Below are positions 28,684 through 38,862 of a stretch of 64,000 nt of DNA, piece by piece. The DNA is from Anaerococcus vaginalis (GTDB lineage Bacteria > Bacillota > Clostridia > Tissierellales > Peptoniphilaceae), in assembly GCF_000307225.1 (NCBI RefSeq), contig NZ_HE978616.1, positions 334,647-398,646 on the forward strand, in the 5' to 3' direction. A program made the position numbers and the translations under genes. Numbering within the stretch: the stretch's first letter is position 1; each line of letters starts with the position of its first letter. A model generated the notes under the pieces. The model was given only the letters and a program-made list of their open reading frames with translations. It searched no databases and had not been told where the DNA came from.

Positions 28684-30439
28684 AAAATATTTTTAAATTA
28701 TTAAAAAAAATAGATGAAATACAAAAAGATTTCATCAAAAAATTTGTAATATTTTCCCTTCTTATGGGAATACTTCCTGTTTTTTCTATAATTGCACCAA
28801 AATTAATAATTGATGAAATATACGGGCAAAAAAGATTAAAAATTATTTTTATAATTGCTTTTCTAGTTTTGATTTTTGATTTAATTAGGGGACTAATCAA
28901 CAGGTTAAATGCAAACTTACTCACAGAATCTTTTGAATCTTTTTTTGATGTTTATACCTTTAAATTAAGCGAAAAGGCTATTAAGCTACCTATAGAAAAA
29001 TCGGATAGCAAAAAAGTTCAAGATGAGATGGAAAAAGCTCATTATACGATATTCGAAATTTTTAAAATATATGATTTATTTGCAATAACAATAAACTCTA
29101 CAATTACAGGTATTTTTTCTTTAATAGTTCTTATGAACTTGTCAGTTTTTGTTGTACTTGTAGTACTTATTTTAATACTTTTAAATAAAAAAATTGTAAA
29201 ATTAATAAAGGAAAATGAATTAGACCACCAAAAAAATGATATTCCAGAACTAAGGGCTTACAGATTTTTTGTAAATTTTTCTCAAGATCACAGGTATTTT
29301 AAAGATATAAAAATTTATAATGGAGAAGATTTTATTTTAAAAAAATCTGAAATATTCTACAAAAAATTAGTCAAAAATTCTAGTGCATATTATACAAAAA
29401 ATGGGATTTATGTTGGGCTTATGAATGTATTTTCTAATTTTTCTATTCTTGGATCTTTGTTTTTTCTTGTGGTAAAGCTTATAGAAAAAGCCATAAGCCT
29501 TGCTGATTTTACTTTATATTTTAACTCATTAATAACTTTAATAAATGCAAGCAAGGAAATACAAAAAAATTACGCCCAAGTAATCGCCTTTAATGCTCAG
29601 CTTCAAAGCTTATTTGATTTTTTAAATCAAAAAGAAGAAAATTTTGATGAGGGAAAAATTAAAAAAATAAACACAGAAAAAATAACTATTAAATTTGATA
29701 ATATTAGCTTTAAATATCCAAAATCAAAAGAATACATTTTAGAAAATTGCTCTTTTGAAATTAAAAATGGAGAAACAGTAGCTCTTGTTGGGAAAAACGG
29801 TGCTGGAAAATCTACAATTGTAAAACTTTTATGCAAATTTTATAAACCCACAAAAGGAAATATTTATTTGAATGGGATTAATATAAATGATATTGATACA
29901 AAAACATATTACAAAATCCTCTCCCCAACTTTTCAAGATTTTAGATTATTTCCTTTTAGAATTTCTGAAAATATTTCTGCAAATTTAATAGATGAAATTA
30001 CAAGTTATCAAAAAGAAAAAATGGAAAAATCTTTTTATCTTTTGAATTTAAAATCTTGGATAGACAAACTTGTAAATAAAGAAGATACATTTTTAACTTT
30101 CCTTTTTTCAAAAAATTCTGTCGAACCTTCTGGTGGAATTGGACAAAAACTTGCCCTATCAAGGTCAATGGTACACGAAGGAAAATTTTTTATAATGGAT
30201 GAGCCAACAAGCGCTCTTGATCCTAGAAGCGAAGAAGAAATTTTTGAAAAAATGCTAGACATTTCAAAAGGACAAACTTCACTTTTTATTTCTCACAGGC
30301 TTTCATCAACAAAATATGCTGATAGGATTATTGTTTGTGATAATAAAAAATTACAGAAAATGGAAATCATGAAAAGCTTATGAAAGATGATGGACTTTAC
30401 AAAAAAATGTACTTAAGCCAAGCAGAACTTTATAAATAA
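28680..30439 (+). pseudogene. ABC transporter half-molecule (second of pair), C-terminal frameshift
   Basis: Six hydrophobic segments, Walker A GKNGAGKSTIVKL, Q-loop FQDFRLFPF, Walker B FIMDEPTSALD and H-loop SHRLSST. The signature is degenerate, PSGGIGQKLALSR instead of LSGGQ, so the dimer should have one strong and one weak ATP site. The frame ends early at 30383; adding one A to the six-A run 30345-30350 changes LQKMEIMKSL into ITENGNHEKLMKDDGLYKKM and extends to TAA 30439, the family's usual end. The lost part is only the C-terminal tail. It is translationally coupled to the preceding gene. Confidence 0.87.
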
Positions 30440-30529
30440 TATATTTTGTTTCGATAATGGGTACATATGTATTGTAATATTTTCAAAAGAATGTAGAATA
30501 TTATTAAAATAAATGAAAGAGGTAAAAGT

Positions 30530-31720
30530 ATGAAAAAGAAAAGCTTTTTCAATTCATTAGTTTTCAAACTAGTGATGGGAATTATTGCCGGTATTTTTAT
30601 TGGACAGCTTTCGAATGAATCTGCAATTTTAGTTATAAGTTCAATAAAAACTATTCTTGGCGATATGATTGGTTATGTTGTTCCTTTGATTATTCTTGGA
30701 TTTGTTACACCCGCTATTGTTTCTTTGAAGGAAAATGCAGGAAAAATTCTTACAGTAACTCTTATTATTTGTTACATATCTTCAGTTGGTGCTGGAACTC
30801 TAAGTCTTCTAGCAGGAAAAGCAATTATTCCTCACCTAAATATAGCATCAAATGTAGCAGGAGCAAAAGAAATTCCAGAATCTATTTTTAAATTATCTAT
30901 AGAACCAATAATGCCAGTAATGACCGCCCTTGTAACATCAATTATTTTCGGAATTGCTGTAATTCTTACAAAATCCAAAACTTGGGAAAATTTATTATTG
31001 GAACTTAACAATATTGTTTTAAAAATAGTAGATTTGGTTGTAATTAATATGCTTCCTTTTTATATTGCATCAACTTTTGCAGTTTTAGCATATGAGGGAG
31101 TTGTTCTACAAGAATTGCCAGTATTTTTAAAAATCATCTTAATCGTAATTGTAGGACACTATATTTGGATGGCACTTTTATATACCTTAGGCGGAATTTT
31201 CTCAAAAACAAATCCAAAAGAAGTTTTTGGCCATTATTTGCCAGCATACCTTACAGCTTTAGGAACTATGTCCTCAGCAGCAACCCTTTCAGTTGCCTTA
31301 AAATGTGCAAGAAAATCAAAAACTCTTGATCCAAAAATTAGAGATTTTGTAATTCCACTTTGTGCTAACACACACCTTTGTGGATCAGTTTTAACAGAAG
31401 TATTTTTTGTAATGACAGTTTCACAAATTTTAACTGGTCATCTACCATCAAATGCAAATATGATTATATTTATTGCCCTACTTGGAATTTTTGCAATAGC
31501 AGCACCAGGAGTTCCTGGAGGAACAGTAGTTGCAAGTTTAGGATTAATTATTTCTGTTCTAGGATTTAATGATACAGGAACAGCTCTTATGCTTTCAATA
31601 TTCGCCCTTCAAGATTCATTTGGAACAGCTTGTAATGTTACAGGAGATGGTGCAATAGCATTAATGGTAACAGGAATTTTTAATAAAGTTCCAAAAGATA
31701 CAGAAGAAATAAAAGAATAA
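30530..31720 (+). CDS. Dicarboxylate/amino acid:cation symporter (DAACS family)
   Basis: 396 residues, about eight membrane segments plus two re-entrant loops. The Ser-rich loop GTMSSAATLSVAL and the binding-site motif NVTGDGAIAL (NMDGT in relatives) are visible, with PGVPGGTVV between them. Members such as GltP and SstT import glutamate, aspartate, serine or threonine with Na+ or H+; the variant motif does not let me choose. AGAGGTAAAAGT precedes ATG. It ends at a large bidirectional hairpin. Confidence 0.9.
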   Translation: MKKKSFFNSLVFKLVMGIIAGIFIGQLSNESAILVISSIKTILGDMIGYVVPLIILGFVTPAIVSLKENAGKILTVTLIICYISSVGAGTLSLLAGKAIIPHLNIASNVAGAKEIPESIFKLSIEPIMPVMTALVTSIIFGIAVILTKSKTWENLLLELNNIVLKIVDLVVINMLPFYIASTFAVLAYEGVVLQELPVFLKIILIVIVGHYIWMALLYTLGGIFSKTNPKEVFGHYLPAYLTALGTMSSAATLSVALKCARKSKTLDPKIRDFVIPLCANTHLCGSVLTEVFFVMTVSQILTGHLPSNANMIIFIALLGIFAIAAPGVPGGTVVASLGLIISVLGFNDTGTALMLSIFALQDSFGTACNVTGDGAIALMVTGIFNKVPKDTEEIKE

Positions 31721-31736
31721 AAAAAATAATAAATTA

Positions 31737-31826
31737 AAAAAATGCTATAGATTTTTGATGTGTACCCTCTTTACTGGACAAACCAGTAAGGAGGGTACAT
31801 ATTATTTCTCTATAGCATTTTTTAAT
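31737..31826. terminator. Large nested hairpin between convergent transporter genes
   Basis: Outer arms AATGCTATAG (31741-31750) and CTATAGCATT (31810-31819) with T runs on both strands; inner arms 31761-31777 and 31783-31799 form a separate 17-pair stem (TGTACCCTC...) with loop ACAAA. It acts as a bidirectional terminator, but is twice as long and more GC-rich in its inner stem than other terminators here. Confidence 0.8.
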
Positions 31827-31875
31827 TTATTAGAAAAGGAAAGCTCCATTGATTTAAAATATACAAGGATGAATT

Positions 31876-33429
31876 TTATATAGAAATTTTTGGAGCTTTT
31901 CCACTTTCTCTTAATTTATTTAATTGACTAATAGCATATTCCTCCACATCTTTTGGAGCATGTGCTTTCTTTTTCATCTTTGTTTTTCCAAAAATATTTG
32001 TATAGGAACCGTCAGCCCAAAAAATATTTCTTTTTAAACTTGCAGTTACCAAAGCATAAATTGGACTTAATAAGTTTACAAAAGCAAATGGGAAATAATA
32101 AAGAGGATTTACTCCCAAAGTTTTCATTTGATAAGCTCCACAAGCTGTCCATGGAAACATAACTGCCCACAAAGTTCCTGCATCTTCCAAAGTTCTTGAT
32201 AAGAAATTTCTTGAAAGACCCATATCGTCATATTTATCTTCATAAAGTGGAGCAGGAACTCCTATTCCTAAAAATTGATCGCACATAGTCGCATCGCAGA
32301 AAATTGAAGTTGCCATGGTTGTAAAAACAAGTCCACCAACTGTATTTATCTTTTCTTTTAAATGAGCAAATAATTTTTCAACAACGCCTGATTTTTCTAA
32401 AGCACCACCAAAAGATACTGCAAGTAAAATCAAATTTATTGTCCACATTTGATTATTCATACCACCCTTGGCAAGAGCTGCATCTACAAAATTATTTCCT
32501 GTTTCAATTTCTGGTCCATAGTGTAATATTGAAAAAATTTCTGCAAGAGATTTACTTTCTTGAAAAATTTGAGAAAAAACAATTCCAACTACAACAGAAA
32601 TCATTACTCCTGCTAATCCTTCTATCCTTAATACACAAACTAAAACTATAATCAAAATTGGAAGTAAAACTAGAGGATTTAAGTTAAAATTATTTGCAAG
32701 AGAAGTTTTTATTCCCTCAGCAATTGTCGGATCATAATTAACTATGTTTGCCCTGAGTCCCAAAATTGTATATAAAATTAAAGAAATTATAAAAACTGGA
32801 CCAGTTGTAGAAATCATAGCAGTAACGTGATCAAACAAACCAGTTTTTGAAACTCCCGCTGCAAGATTTGTTGTGTCTGATAAAGGAGAAAATTTATCTC
32901 CAATATAAGCACCAGAAATTACCATCCCAGCAGTTATGGCAGGATTTATTCCCATCCCCTGTCCAATTGTCATAAAAGCAATTCCTATTGTAGCAGTTGA
33001 AGTCCAAGAAGAACCACAAGCAAGACTCACAATTGCAGTTATAATACAGCCTACAGGTAAAAATAATTTTGGATTTAATAATTCAAGTCCATAATAAATA
33101 AGAGCTGGAATAGTTCCACTCATCATAAATGAAGAAACTAAAAGTCCAACAGTAAGTAAAATTAAAATTGCATCAAGAGTTGTACTAATTCTATCAATCA
33201 TACCAGAAAGCATTTCTTTAAAAGAATGTCCACAAATAATTCCAACAAAACAAGCAACAATAATTCCACAAATTAAAGGCATATGAGCTCCGTCATAAAT
33301 AGCTTCTAGTTTTCCATCAACATCTTTTTTTGCAAAAACAAATACATAAATCATCAAGGAAACCATAGTAAATATTGGCAAAATCGCCTCAGAAAAACTT
33401 GGTAATCTAACCGACCTTTCTTTTTTCAT
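31876..33429 (-). CDS. NhaC-family Na+ antiporter (intact)
   Basis: 517 residues, about 12 hydrophobic segments. Family blocks: ACGSSWTSTATIGIAFM, MVISGAYIGDKFSPLSDTTNLAAG, FCDATMCDQFLGIGVP and LEDAGTLWAVMFPWTACGAY. It exchanges Na+ against H+ or organic acids. AAAGGAAGG precedes the start. This is a second NhaC in the window, distinct from the one at 16292-17883. Confidence 0.92.
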   Translation of the reverse strand: MKKERSVRLPSFSEAILPIFTMVSLMIYVFVFAKKDVDGKLEAIYDGAHMPLICGIIVACFVGIICGHSFKEMLSGMIDRISTTLDAILILLTVGLLVSSFMMSGTIPALIYYGLELLNPKLFLPVGCIITAIVSLACGSSWTSTATIGIAFMTIGQGMGINPAITAGMVISGAYIGDKFSPLSDTTNLAAGVSKTGLFDHVTAMISTTGPVFIISLILYTILGLRANIVNYDPTIAEGIKTSLANNFNLNPLVLLPILIIVLVCVLRIEGLAGVMISVVVGIVFSQIFQESKSLAEIFSILHYGPEIETGNNFVDAALAKGGMNNQMWTINLILLAVSFGGALEKSGVVEKLFAHLKEKINTVGGLVFTTMATSIFCDATMCDQFLGIGVPAPLYEDKYDDMGLSRNFLSRTLEDAGTLWAVMFPWTACGAYQMKTLGVNPLYYFPFAFVNLLSPIYALVTASLKRNIFWADGSYTNIFGKTKMKKKAHAPKDVEEYAISQLNKLRESGKAPKISI

Positions 33430-33575
33430 ATTAATTCCTTCCTTTTATCGTGATATCTAAATAAATTTATATGTTAATTTTTAACATACCTATATTCTAT
33501 ACCACAAAAAAGATATTGTCAATTTTGAATTTATTTATTTTATTTTGTTATCTTAATAAAGTAAAGATTGAAAAT

Positions 33576-33667
33576 AAAACCACCATAAATTTAGAATATT
33601 GAACCGACTTTTTAAAATTTAATTTTTCATTTTAAATTTTGGTCTACCTGAATTTTGATGGTTTTTT
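33576..33667 (-). terminator. Long imperfect hairpin after the FtsX gene
   Basis: Outer AAAACCATCA / TATGGTGGTTTT arms and an inner AAAATTTAAAAT / ATTAAATTTT stem, with mismatches. On the minus strand it ends in TTTTATTTTC. Probably the terminator of the ABC operon; its two-level shape recalls the hairpin at 31737. Confidence 0.55.
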
Positions 33668-33712
33668 ATAATTTTACCTATATGAATATTATATTTTTAT
33701 AATTTTTACTTT

Positions 33713-35956
33713 CTATCCATTAATAACTTTTAATTCTTCTACCATATTTATTCTTGAAATTTTTATTTTTTGAATAACTTGAACAAGGATAAATAATAAT
33801 ATACTGACTAGTACTGATATGGCATAAGTTTTTATTGGTATTTGAGCTTTGATGTAGGCATCAAGTTTTGACATAGATATGAGCATAAAAACTTGGATAA
33901 TTTTATTTAAAAGTGGAATCATTAATATTTGGAAAATAATTAAAAATATAAAGATTGGGCTTATATATATTTTTGTAATTTCCTTATTTTTAAATCCAAA
34001 AGTTTTTATATATGATATATTTGTCTTTGACTTATCAATTATTACATTAGAAATAAGCATAGTTATTATGAAAAAGAAAAGTACTCCTATGACAGTCATA
34101 ACATCAAAAAATACACCGAAATTGCCTAGAAAGTGTTTGGTAAATTTTGTTATTTCTTTTTTATCAATCTTACTTACTTCTATATCTTTTGAAATATTTA
34201 ATTTTTCATCTGCCATATAAGTGTTAAAAAATTTCTCATCCTTGCCTATAAGCTTGTTTAAAGATTTTCTTTTCATAAAGATTTTAAAAAAGTTTACTGA
34301 TTTATCTACATCTTTAATTTTTAATTTTTTCACTTTATTTTTATAGGGCTCTCTTATTTTGAATTCATCTCCCTTTTTTAAAGCGTATTTGTCAACAAAT
34401 CCTTGTGAAACTATTACATCATTATCTTTTAAATAATCATAAGAATTTATCTTATATTTTGATGTTTTATCTACCCCATATATTTGAATATTTTTATCAT
34501 CTAATCCGACTAATTCTCCTTCAATTATACTAGCTTTTTCTTCCTTAATATTTTTATCTTCTGCCTTAACAAAATATGTGTAATCATATTTCATAGATTT
34601 TTTCATATCGTCTGCATATTTTGTGAAAACTGGTTTTATTGAAAGACTAATTATTAATAACAAATTTGCTAAGAAAATTCCAAAAAATAAGGCTGTTAAA
34701 TTAAGTTTGTTGGCTGATATAATTCTAATTCTAAATTTATTTATAAAATTAAATTTTTCTAATTGAAATTTATTTTTTCGTCTTGGTTTTTTAAAATTTT
34801 TTCTTAAAAAATCTAAAGGTTTATATTTTAAACTTTTGTAAATTATGATTGAATCTATCAGTAAATAAATTAGTATTGGTATAATACTTGTAATTATGAA
34901 AGACCTAGGGGTTAATTTAAGTTGAAATTTTGCTATATCAAATGAATTGTAATATAAATTTACATATTTTTTGTAAATGAAAAGATAAGATATTAAATTC
35001 CCCATTAATGCACCAATTATAGTTATAAATAAAGGCATAGCCATATAATTTATAAAAATTTCTTTTTTCTTATATCCCAAAGAAAGAAGTGTTCCAATAA
35101 GGGGTGCTTCTTTCTCTATCAAACTTTTAATTTCGACAGCACTCACAAAGGCAAGGGCTATAAATAAAACAATCATAAAACTTGTCATAGATGGAACATC
35201 GCCATTCATATCGTCAATAAGATAGGAAATATTATGATTATCTGCCCTAATAACATAGTCTATAACAAAGTTATTTTTATTAATTTCTTCAACAATTTTT
35301 CTAATTTTTTTTCTTTGTTCTTTTTTATTTATTTTATTTATGTTGTGGTAAGAATAAGTATATTTGGCTGAAATTTTATCGAAGCTATCAAAGCCTTCTT
35401 TATTGAATAAGCAAACACCAAAATATCCTGTATCCATTACTAAGTCTTGTCTATTTCTCAAAAGTGATGAATAATCTGGAAGGGAAACCAGACCAACTAT
35501 ATTAAAAGTTTTTCCTTCTAATTTTATTTTATCATTTAGTTTTATTTTATTTATGTTGGCGTAATTATTTGACAAGGCTATTTCATTTTTTGCTTTTGGA
35601 AATCTTCCTTGGTGAAGTAAGCCTATATTAATTTTATCTCTATTAATGAAGCCCCTAAGTTTTTTATCCTTATTTTGATTAACTTCTATATTAAAATTTT
35701 CATATAGTTTAATATCTTTTTTTTCAAGATTTTTAATTGTTTTTTGATCTAACTTGTTTATACTTGTAAATTGTCCATCCTCTACTTTTCCATCTTTTAA
35801 TTCTTTGTAATATATAGTTTTTACTGAATCCTGAGCCGTATAAAATGAGGCTGAAAAAGAAACTACTAAAACTATTAAAATGAAAATAGGGAAAAATCTA
35901 AGTGGATAAAATCTAACTTGCCTAAATATTCTTTTATTAATTGGATTTTTCATCAC
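33713..35956 (-). CDS. FtsX-type ABC transporter permease
   Basis: 747 residues: one N-terminal membrane segment, a large extracytoplasmic domain, a three-segment FtsX block near residues 250-380, another extracytoplasmic domain, and a final FtsX block. This is the layout of MacB/LolCE-like permeases, many of which handle peptides or lipids. The start overlaps the stop of the ATPase gene by 4 bases (ATGA). Substrate unknown. A Fur-like box upstream of the operon hints at iron-linked expression. Confidence 0.87.
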   Translation of the reverse strand: MMKNPINKRIFRQVRFYPLRFFPIFILIVLVVSFSASFYTAQDSVKTIYYKELKDGKVEDGQFTSINKLDQKTIKNLEKKDIKLYENFNIEVNQNKDKKLRGFINRDKINIGLLHQGRFPKAKNEIALSNNYANINKIKLNDKIKLEGKTFNIVGLVSLPDYSSLLRNRQDLVMDTGYFGVCLFNKEGFDSFDKISAKYTYSYHNINKINKKEQRKKIRKIVEEINKNNFVIDYVIRADNHNISYLIDDMNGDVPSMTSFMIVLFIALAFVSAVEIKSLIEKEAPLIGTLLSLGYKKKEIFINYMAMPLFITIIGALMGNLISYLFIYKKYVNLYYNSFDIAKFQLKLTPRSFIITSIIPILIYLLIDSIIIYKSLKYKPLDFLRKNFKKPRRKNKFQLEKFNFINKFRIRIISANKLNLTALFFGIFLANLLLIISLSIKPVFTKYADDMKKSMKYDYTYFVKAEDKNIKEEKASIIEGELVGLDDKNIQIYGVDKTSKYKINSYDYLKDNDVIVSQGFVDKYALKKGDEFKIREPYKNKVKKLKIKDVDKSVNFFKIFMKRKSLNKLIGKDEKFFNTYMADEKLNISKDIEVSKIDKKEITKFTKHFLGNFGVFFDVMTVIGVLFFFIITMLISNVIIDKSKTNISYIKTFGFKNKEITKIYISPIFIFLIIFQILMIPLLNKIIQVFMLISMSKLDAYIKAQIPIKTYAISVLVSILLFILVQVIQKIKISRINMVEELKVING

Positions 35957-36648
35957 CAGCTCACGCTCCTTGCAGGAATTTTTTCCTTATTTTCTTCAAA
36001 ACTTCTTATTGAACCGTTGTGGATATTCATAATAAAATCACACATTTTAGCAATTTGAACATTGTGAGTTGCTATGATAATGGTTGAATTATAAATTTTA
36101 TTTAATTTTTCAATCAAAATCAAAACTTCCTTGGCACTTTCATAATCCAAAGCTCCTGTTGGCTCATCACATATTAAAAGTTTTGGTCTTTTTATAATTG
36201 CTCTTGCTATTGAAGTTCTTTGAGCTTGACCTCCTGAAATTTCATTTGGATATTTATATACTTGATCATTAAGAGATAAATTTGTTATTAATTCATCTAT
36301 ATCAATAGGATTATCAGATAAATAAGCTCCCACTTCTATATTTTCTTTTACATTTAAGTCGCTGATTAAATTATAAAATTGAAAAACAAAGCCTAAATTT
36401 TTTCTCCTATAATTTTCCAAATCCTTCTTGTTCATTTTATATAAATCATTTTCAAAAACTTTTACTTTCCCAGAGTCTATGCTTTCAATACCACCCAAAA
36501 TATTTAAAAGTGTAGATTTTCCTGAACCAGAAGGGCCAAGTAAACATAAAATTTTTCCACTTTCTAGTTTAAAATTAATTCCATTTAAAGCATTTATTTT
36601 TTCTTGTCCAATCCCATAAGATTTTTTTAAATTTTCAATATAAATCAT
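35953..36648 (-). CDS. ABC transporter ATPase of MacB/LolD type
   Basis: 231 residues. Walker A LLGPSGSGKSTLLNIL, Q-loop FVFQFYNLI, signature EISGGQAQRTSIARA, Walker B LLICDEPTGALD, H-loop ATHN. It partners with the FtsX permease that follows with overlap. AAGGGG lies 8 bases before ATG. Confidence 0.92.
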   Translation of the reverse strand: MIYIENLKKSYGIGQEKINALNGINFKLESGKILCLLGPSGSGKSTLLNILGGIESIDSGKVKVFENDLYKMNKKDLENYRRKNLGFVFQFYNLISDLNVKENIEVGAYLSDNPIDIDELITNLSLNDQVYKYPNEISGGQAQRTSIARAIIKRPKLLICDEPTGALDYESAKEVLILIEKLNKIYNSTIIIATHNVQIAKMCDFIMNIHNGSIRSFEENKEKIPARSVSW

Positions 36649-36659
36649 AATATACCCCT

Positions 36660-36674
36660 TGATAATCGTTATCT
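36660..36674. promoter_or_regulatory. Fur-like box upstream of the FtsX ABC operon
   Basis: TGATAATCGTTATCT, with GATAA/TTATC arms around TCG, ends 12 bases before the start codon. It departs from the Fur consensus at two positions, so it is weaker than the site at 47878. Confidence 0.45.
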
Positions 36675-36738
36675 ATATCATAATTATATCATTACAAAAT
36701 CAATTTTAAAAGATTTTTTTATATTTTTTTGAAATTTT

Positions 36739-38061
36739 TTAAAATTTTATGCACACTTTTTTTAAATTTTTGAAAATTAAAAATAAGCTAATTATGCTAA
36801 CTAAAATTTCAGAAATCGGATAAGAAAGCCAAACTCCTTTCATTTCAAAATTTTTTGCCATAAAAAATGCTACTGGTACAAGAACTATAAATCCTCTTGA
36901 TAGGGAAATTATTTGAGAAAGTTTTACTTTTTCTGTTGATGCAAAAAATGTTGCTACAACAATATTAAAGCCAATAAAGGGACAGGCTAAAAAGTATAAT
37001 TTCAACCCCTCTCTTGCATATATTTGCAAAATCATATTTTTTTCTTCATTATAAAATGATGTAAAGATATCTCTTCCCAAATATATTGTTAGATAAATTA
37101 TAAAAGATAAGATTATTTGTGTAATTAGTGCATATTTTAATATTTTTTCGAGACTTTCTATTTTATTTTTTCCATAATAATGGCTAATTATTGGTTGGAT
37201 TCCTTGCGAAAGTCCTGTATAAATTGCTATTACTACAAGTGAAATTACCGAAACAATCCCGAAAGCTGCTACTGCTAAATTTCCAGAAATTCCAAGCATT
37301 AAAATATTAAAAAGAAACATAACTAAGCCCGATGTTGCTTCTGTTATGAAAGCTGTAAAGCCCTTTGATATAATTTCAATGCTACTTTCTATATCTATTT
37401 TAATTTTTGCCAAGTGAAAGCCATTTTTTCTTTTTAATATATAGGGAGAAATTATAAGCATACTTATTATTGGAGCAAGTCCTGTTGCAAAAATCGCTCC
37501 AAATATTCCCATATCAAGTGGAAAAATAAAAATATAATCTAAAATTACATTTGATATACTTCCACTAATCATTGCAAACATAGAAAGTCTTGGATTTTTA
37601 TCATTTCTTACAAAGGCTTGCAATATATTATTTAAAAGAAAAGCTGGTGCAAATAAGAGCATTACTTTAAGATATGTATTAGTAATTTTAAAAATGCTTT
37701 GATTTGCTCCTAAAAATTTAACTATTTTTTCTGAAAACAAAAGACCAAATATAAAAAATATTATTCCCGTAAAAATAGCAAGAAAAAAAGCTGATGTAAA
37801 AAACCTATTTGCTCTTTTTTCGGAATTTCTACTTTTGCAAATTGCATATTTTATTCCCCCTCCTATTCCATACATTAATCCAAGCCCATTCATTAAACAA
37901 AAAATAGGAAAAGCAATATTAAGAGAAGCAAGTCCATCTGCTCCCAATTTTACTGATACAAAATATGTGTCCATAAGGGTATAACAAGAAAAAGCTATTT
38001 GACCAAAAATATTTAAAAATACATATTTACTAAAATCCTTAAAAAGATACTTTTCTTCCAT
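36739..38061 (-). CDS. MATE-family efflux transporter
   Basis: About 440 residues from ATG 38061 (GGAGATTTT upstream). Twelve hydrophobic segments in two similar halves, with blocks like MDTYFVSVKLGADGLASLNIAFPI and QGIQPIISHYYGKN that mark MATE multidrug/Na+ antiporters. Substrate not predictable. A hairpin with T-rich tail lies just before its ribosome site. Confidence 0.9.
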   Translation of the reverse strand: MEEKYLFKDFSKYVFLNIFGQIAFSCYTLMDTYFVSVKLGADGLASLNIAFPIFCLMNGLGLMYGIGGGIKYAICKSRNSEKRANRFFTSAFFLAIFTGIIFFIFGLLFSEKIVKFLGANQSIFKITNTYLKVMLLFAPAFLLNNILQAFVRNDKNPRLSMFAMISGSISNVILDYIFIFPLDMGIFGAIFATGLAPIISMLIISPYILKRKNGFHLAKIKIDIESSIEIISKGFTAFITEATSGLVMFLFNILMLGISGNLAVAAFGIVSVISLVVIAIYTGLSQGIQPIISHYYGKNKIESLEKILKYALITQIILSFIIYLTIYLGRDIFTSFYNEEKNMILQIYAREGLKLYFLACPFIGFNIVVATFFASTEKVKLSQIISLSRGFIVLVPVAFFMAKNFEMKGVWLSYPISEILVSIISLFLIFKNLKKVCIKF

Positions 38062-38079
38062 AAAATCTCCAATCTCAAA

Positions 38080-38121
38080 ATAAAACACCCACCACAAGTA
38101 GCCTTTGTGAATGGGTGCGTT
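38080..38121 (-). terminator. Terminator of the thioesterase gene or attenuator of the MATE gene
   Basis: On the minus strand GCACCCA...CACAA-ggctac-TTGTG...TGGGTG followed by TTTTATTTT, only 20 bases before the MATE start codon. A TGGTATAAT extended -10 (38137-38142) lies upstream of it, so a short attenuated leader is also possible. Confidence 0.6.
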
Positions 38122-38232
38122 TCAAACCATGATAAAATTATACCATATTTATTTCGACATATTTAATTTAAAAAAATATTTTAATCTTATTAAATGATTT
38201 TTCCTTAATTTAATTTCTAAAACTTATAATTT

Positions 38233-38709
38233 TTACATATTATCCTTTACCTTAACTGCAATCATTTTTGCCTTAGCTCTAAGCTCTTTTTTTGCTATCA
38301 TTTCCATTTCAATTACAGCCTTTCTTTCTCCAAGCTCAGATAATTTTGCTAAAACCAAAATTTCTTCATTCATTGGAGTCGGCTTTTTAAAATCAATTTC
38401 AAGTCTTGCAGTAATAAATCTTTCTATAACTGTATTTTCATCAAGTGCCAATCCCTTGTTTTTATGGAAAAAATATGCAGCTGAGGCTGTGCCATGACAA
38501 TCAAAAATCATTGCAATCATTCCTCCAAATAAATTTTGAGGAACTCCACCTGTATACATTTTATCTGGAACAATTTTTGCAAAAACACTTTCTCCATCCT
38601 CGCTTGGATATGATTTTAAGTGTAGCCCCTTATCATTTTTGGGACCACATCCCCAACAATGTTGAAATTTTTCTCCATAAGTATCTTGAATGCATATATT
38701 TTTATCCAT
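38233..38709 (-). CDS. PaaI-type hotdog thioesterase
   Basis: 158 residues with the N-terminal CWGCGPKNDKGLHLKSY motif found in many PaaI-family hotdog proteins and the helix start LFGGMIAMIFDCHGTASA. It hydrolyses acyl-CoA thioesters in relatives; substrate unknown. AAGGAGAAATAA precedes ATG. Confidence 0.85.
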   Translation of the reverse strand: MDKNICIQDTYGEKFQHCWGCGPKNDKGLHLKSYPSEDGESVFAKIVPDKMYTGGVPQNLFGGMIAMIFDCHGTASAAYFFHKNKGLALDENTVIERFITARLEIDFKKPTPMNEEILVLAKLSELGERKAVIEMEMIAKKELRAKAKMIAVKVKDNM

Positions 38710-38791
38710 TTATTTCTCCTTAATTAAAAAACAAAATTCATTAATATTTTGTAATTTTTATACCCATAAATTAAAATTTCTTAAAAAATCT

Positions 38792-38833
38792 TAAAAAAAT
38801 ACTCTCCTTGACTTAAAAAATAGCAAGAAGAGT
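38792..38833 (-). terminator. Terminator of the ProX-like gene
   Basis: ACTCT(T)CTTG / CAAGGAGAGT stem on the minus strand followed by ATTTTTTT, 30 bases after the stop. Confidence 0.8.
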
Positions 38834-38862
38834 AATTTTTAATAAGATTTTGATTTGATTTT

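Noticed and set aside
38080..38142. Guanidine or other riboswitch controlling the MATE gene
   Set aside because: There is only a single simple hairpin, without the ykkC or mini-ykkC sequence blocks; it is better explained as the terminator of the upstream gene.
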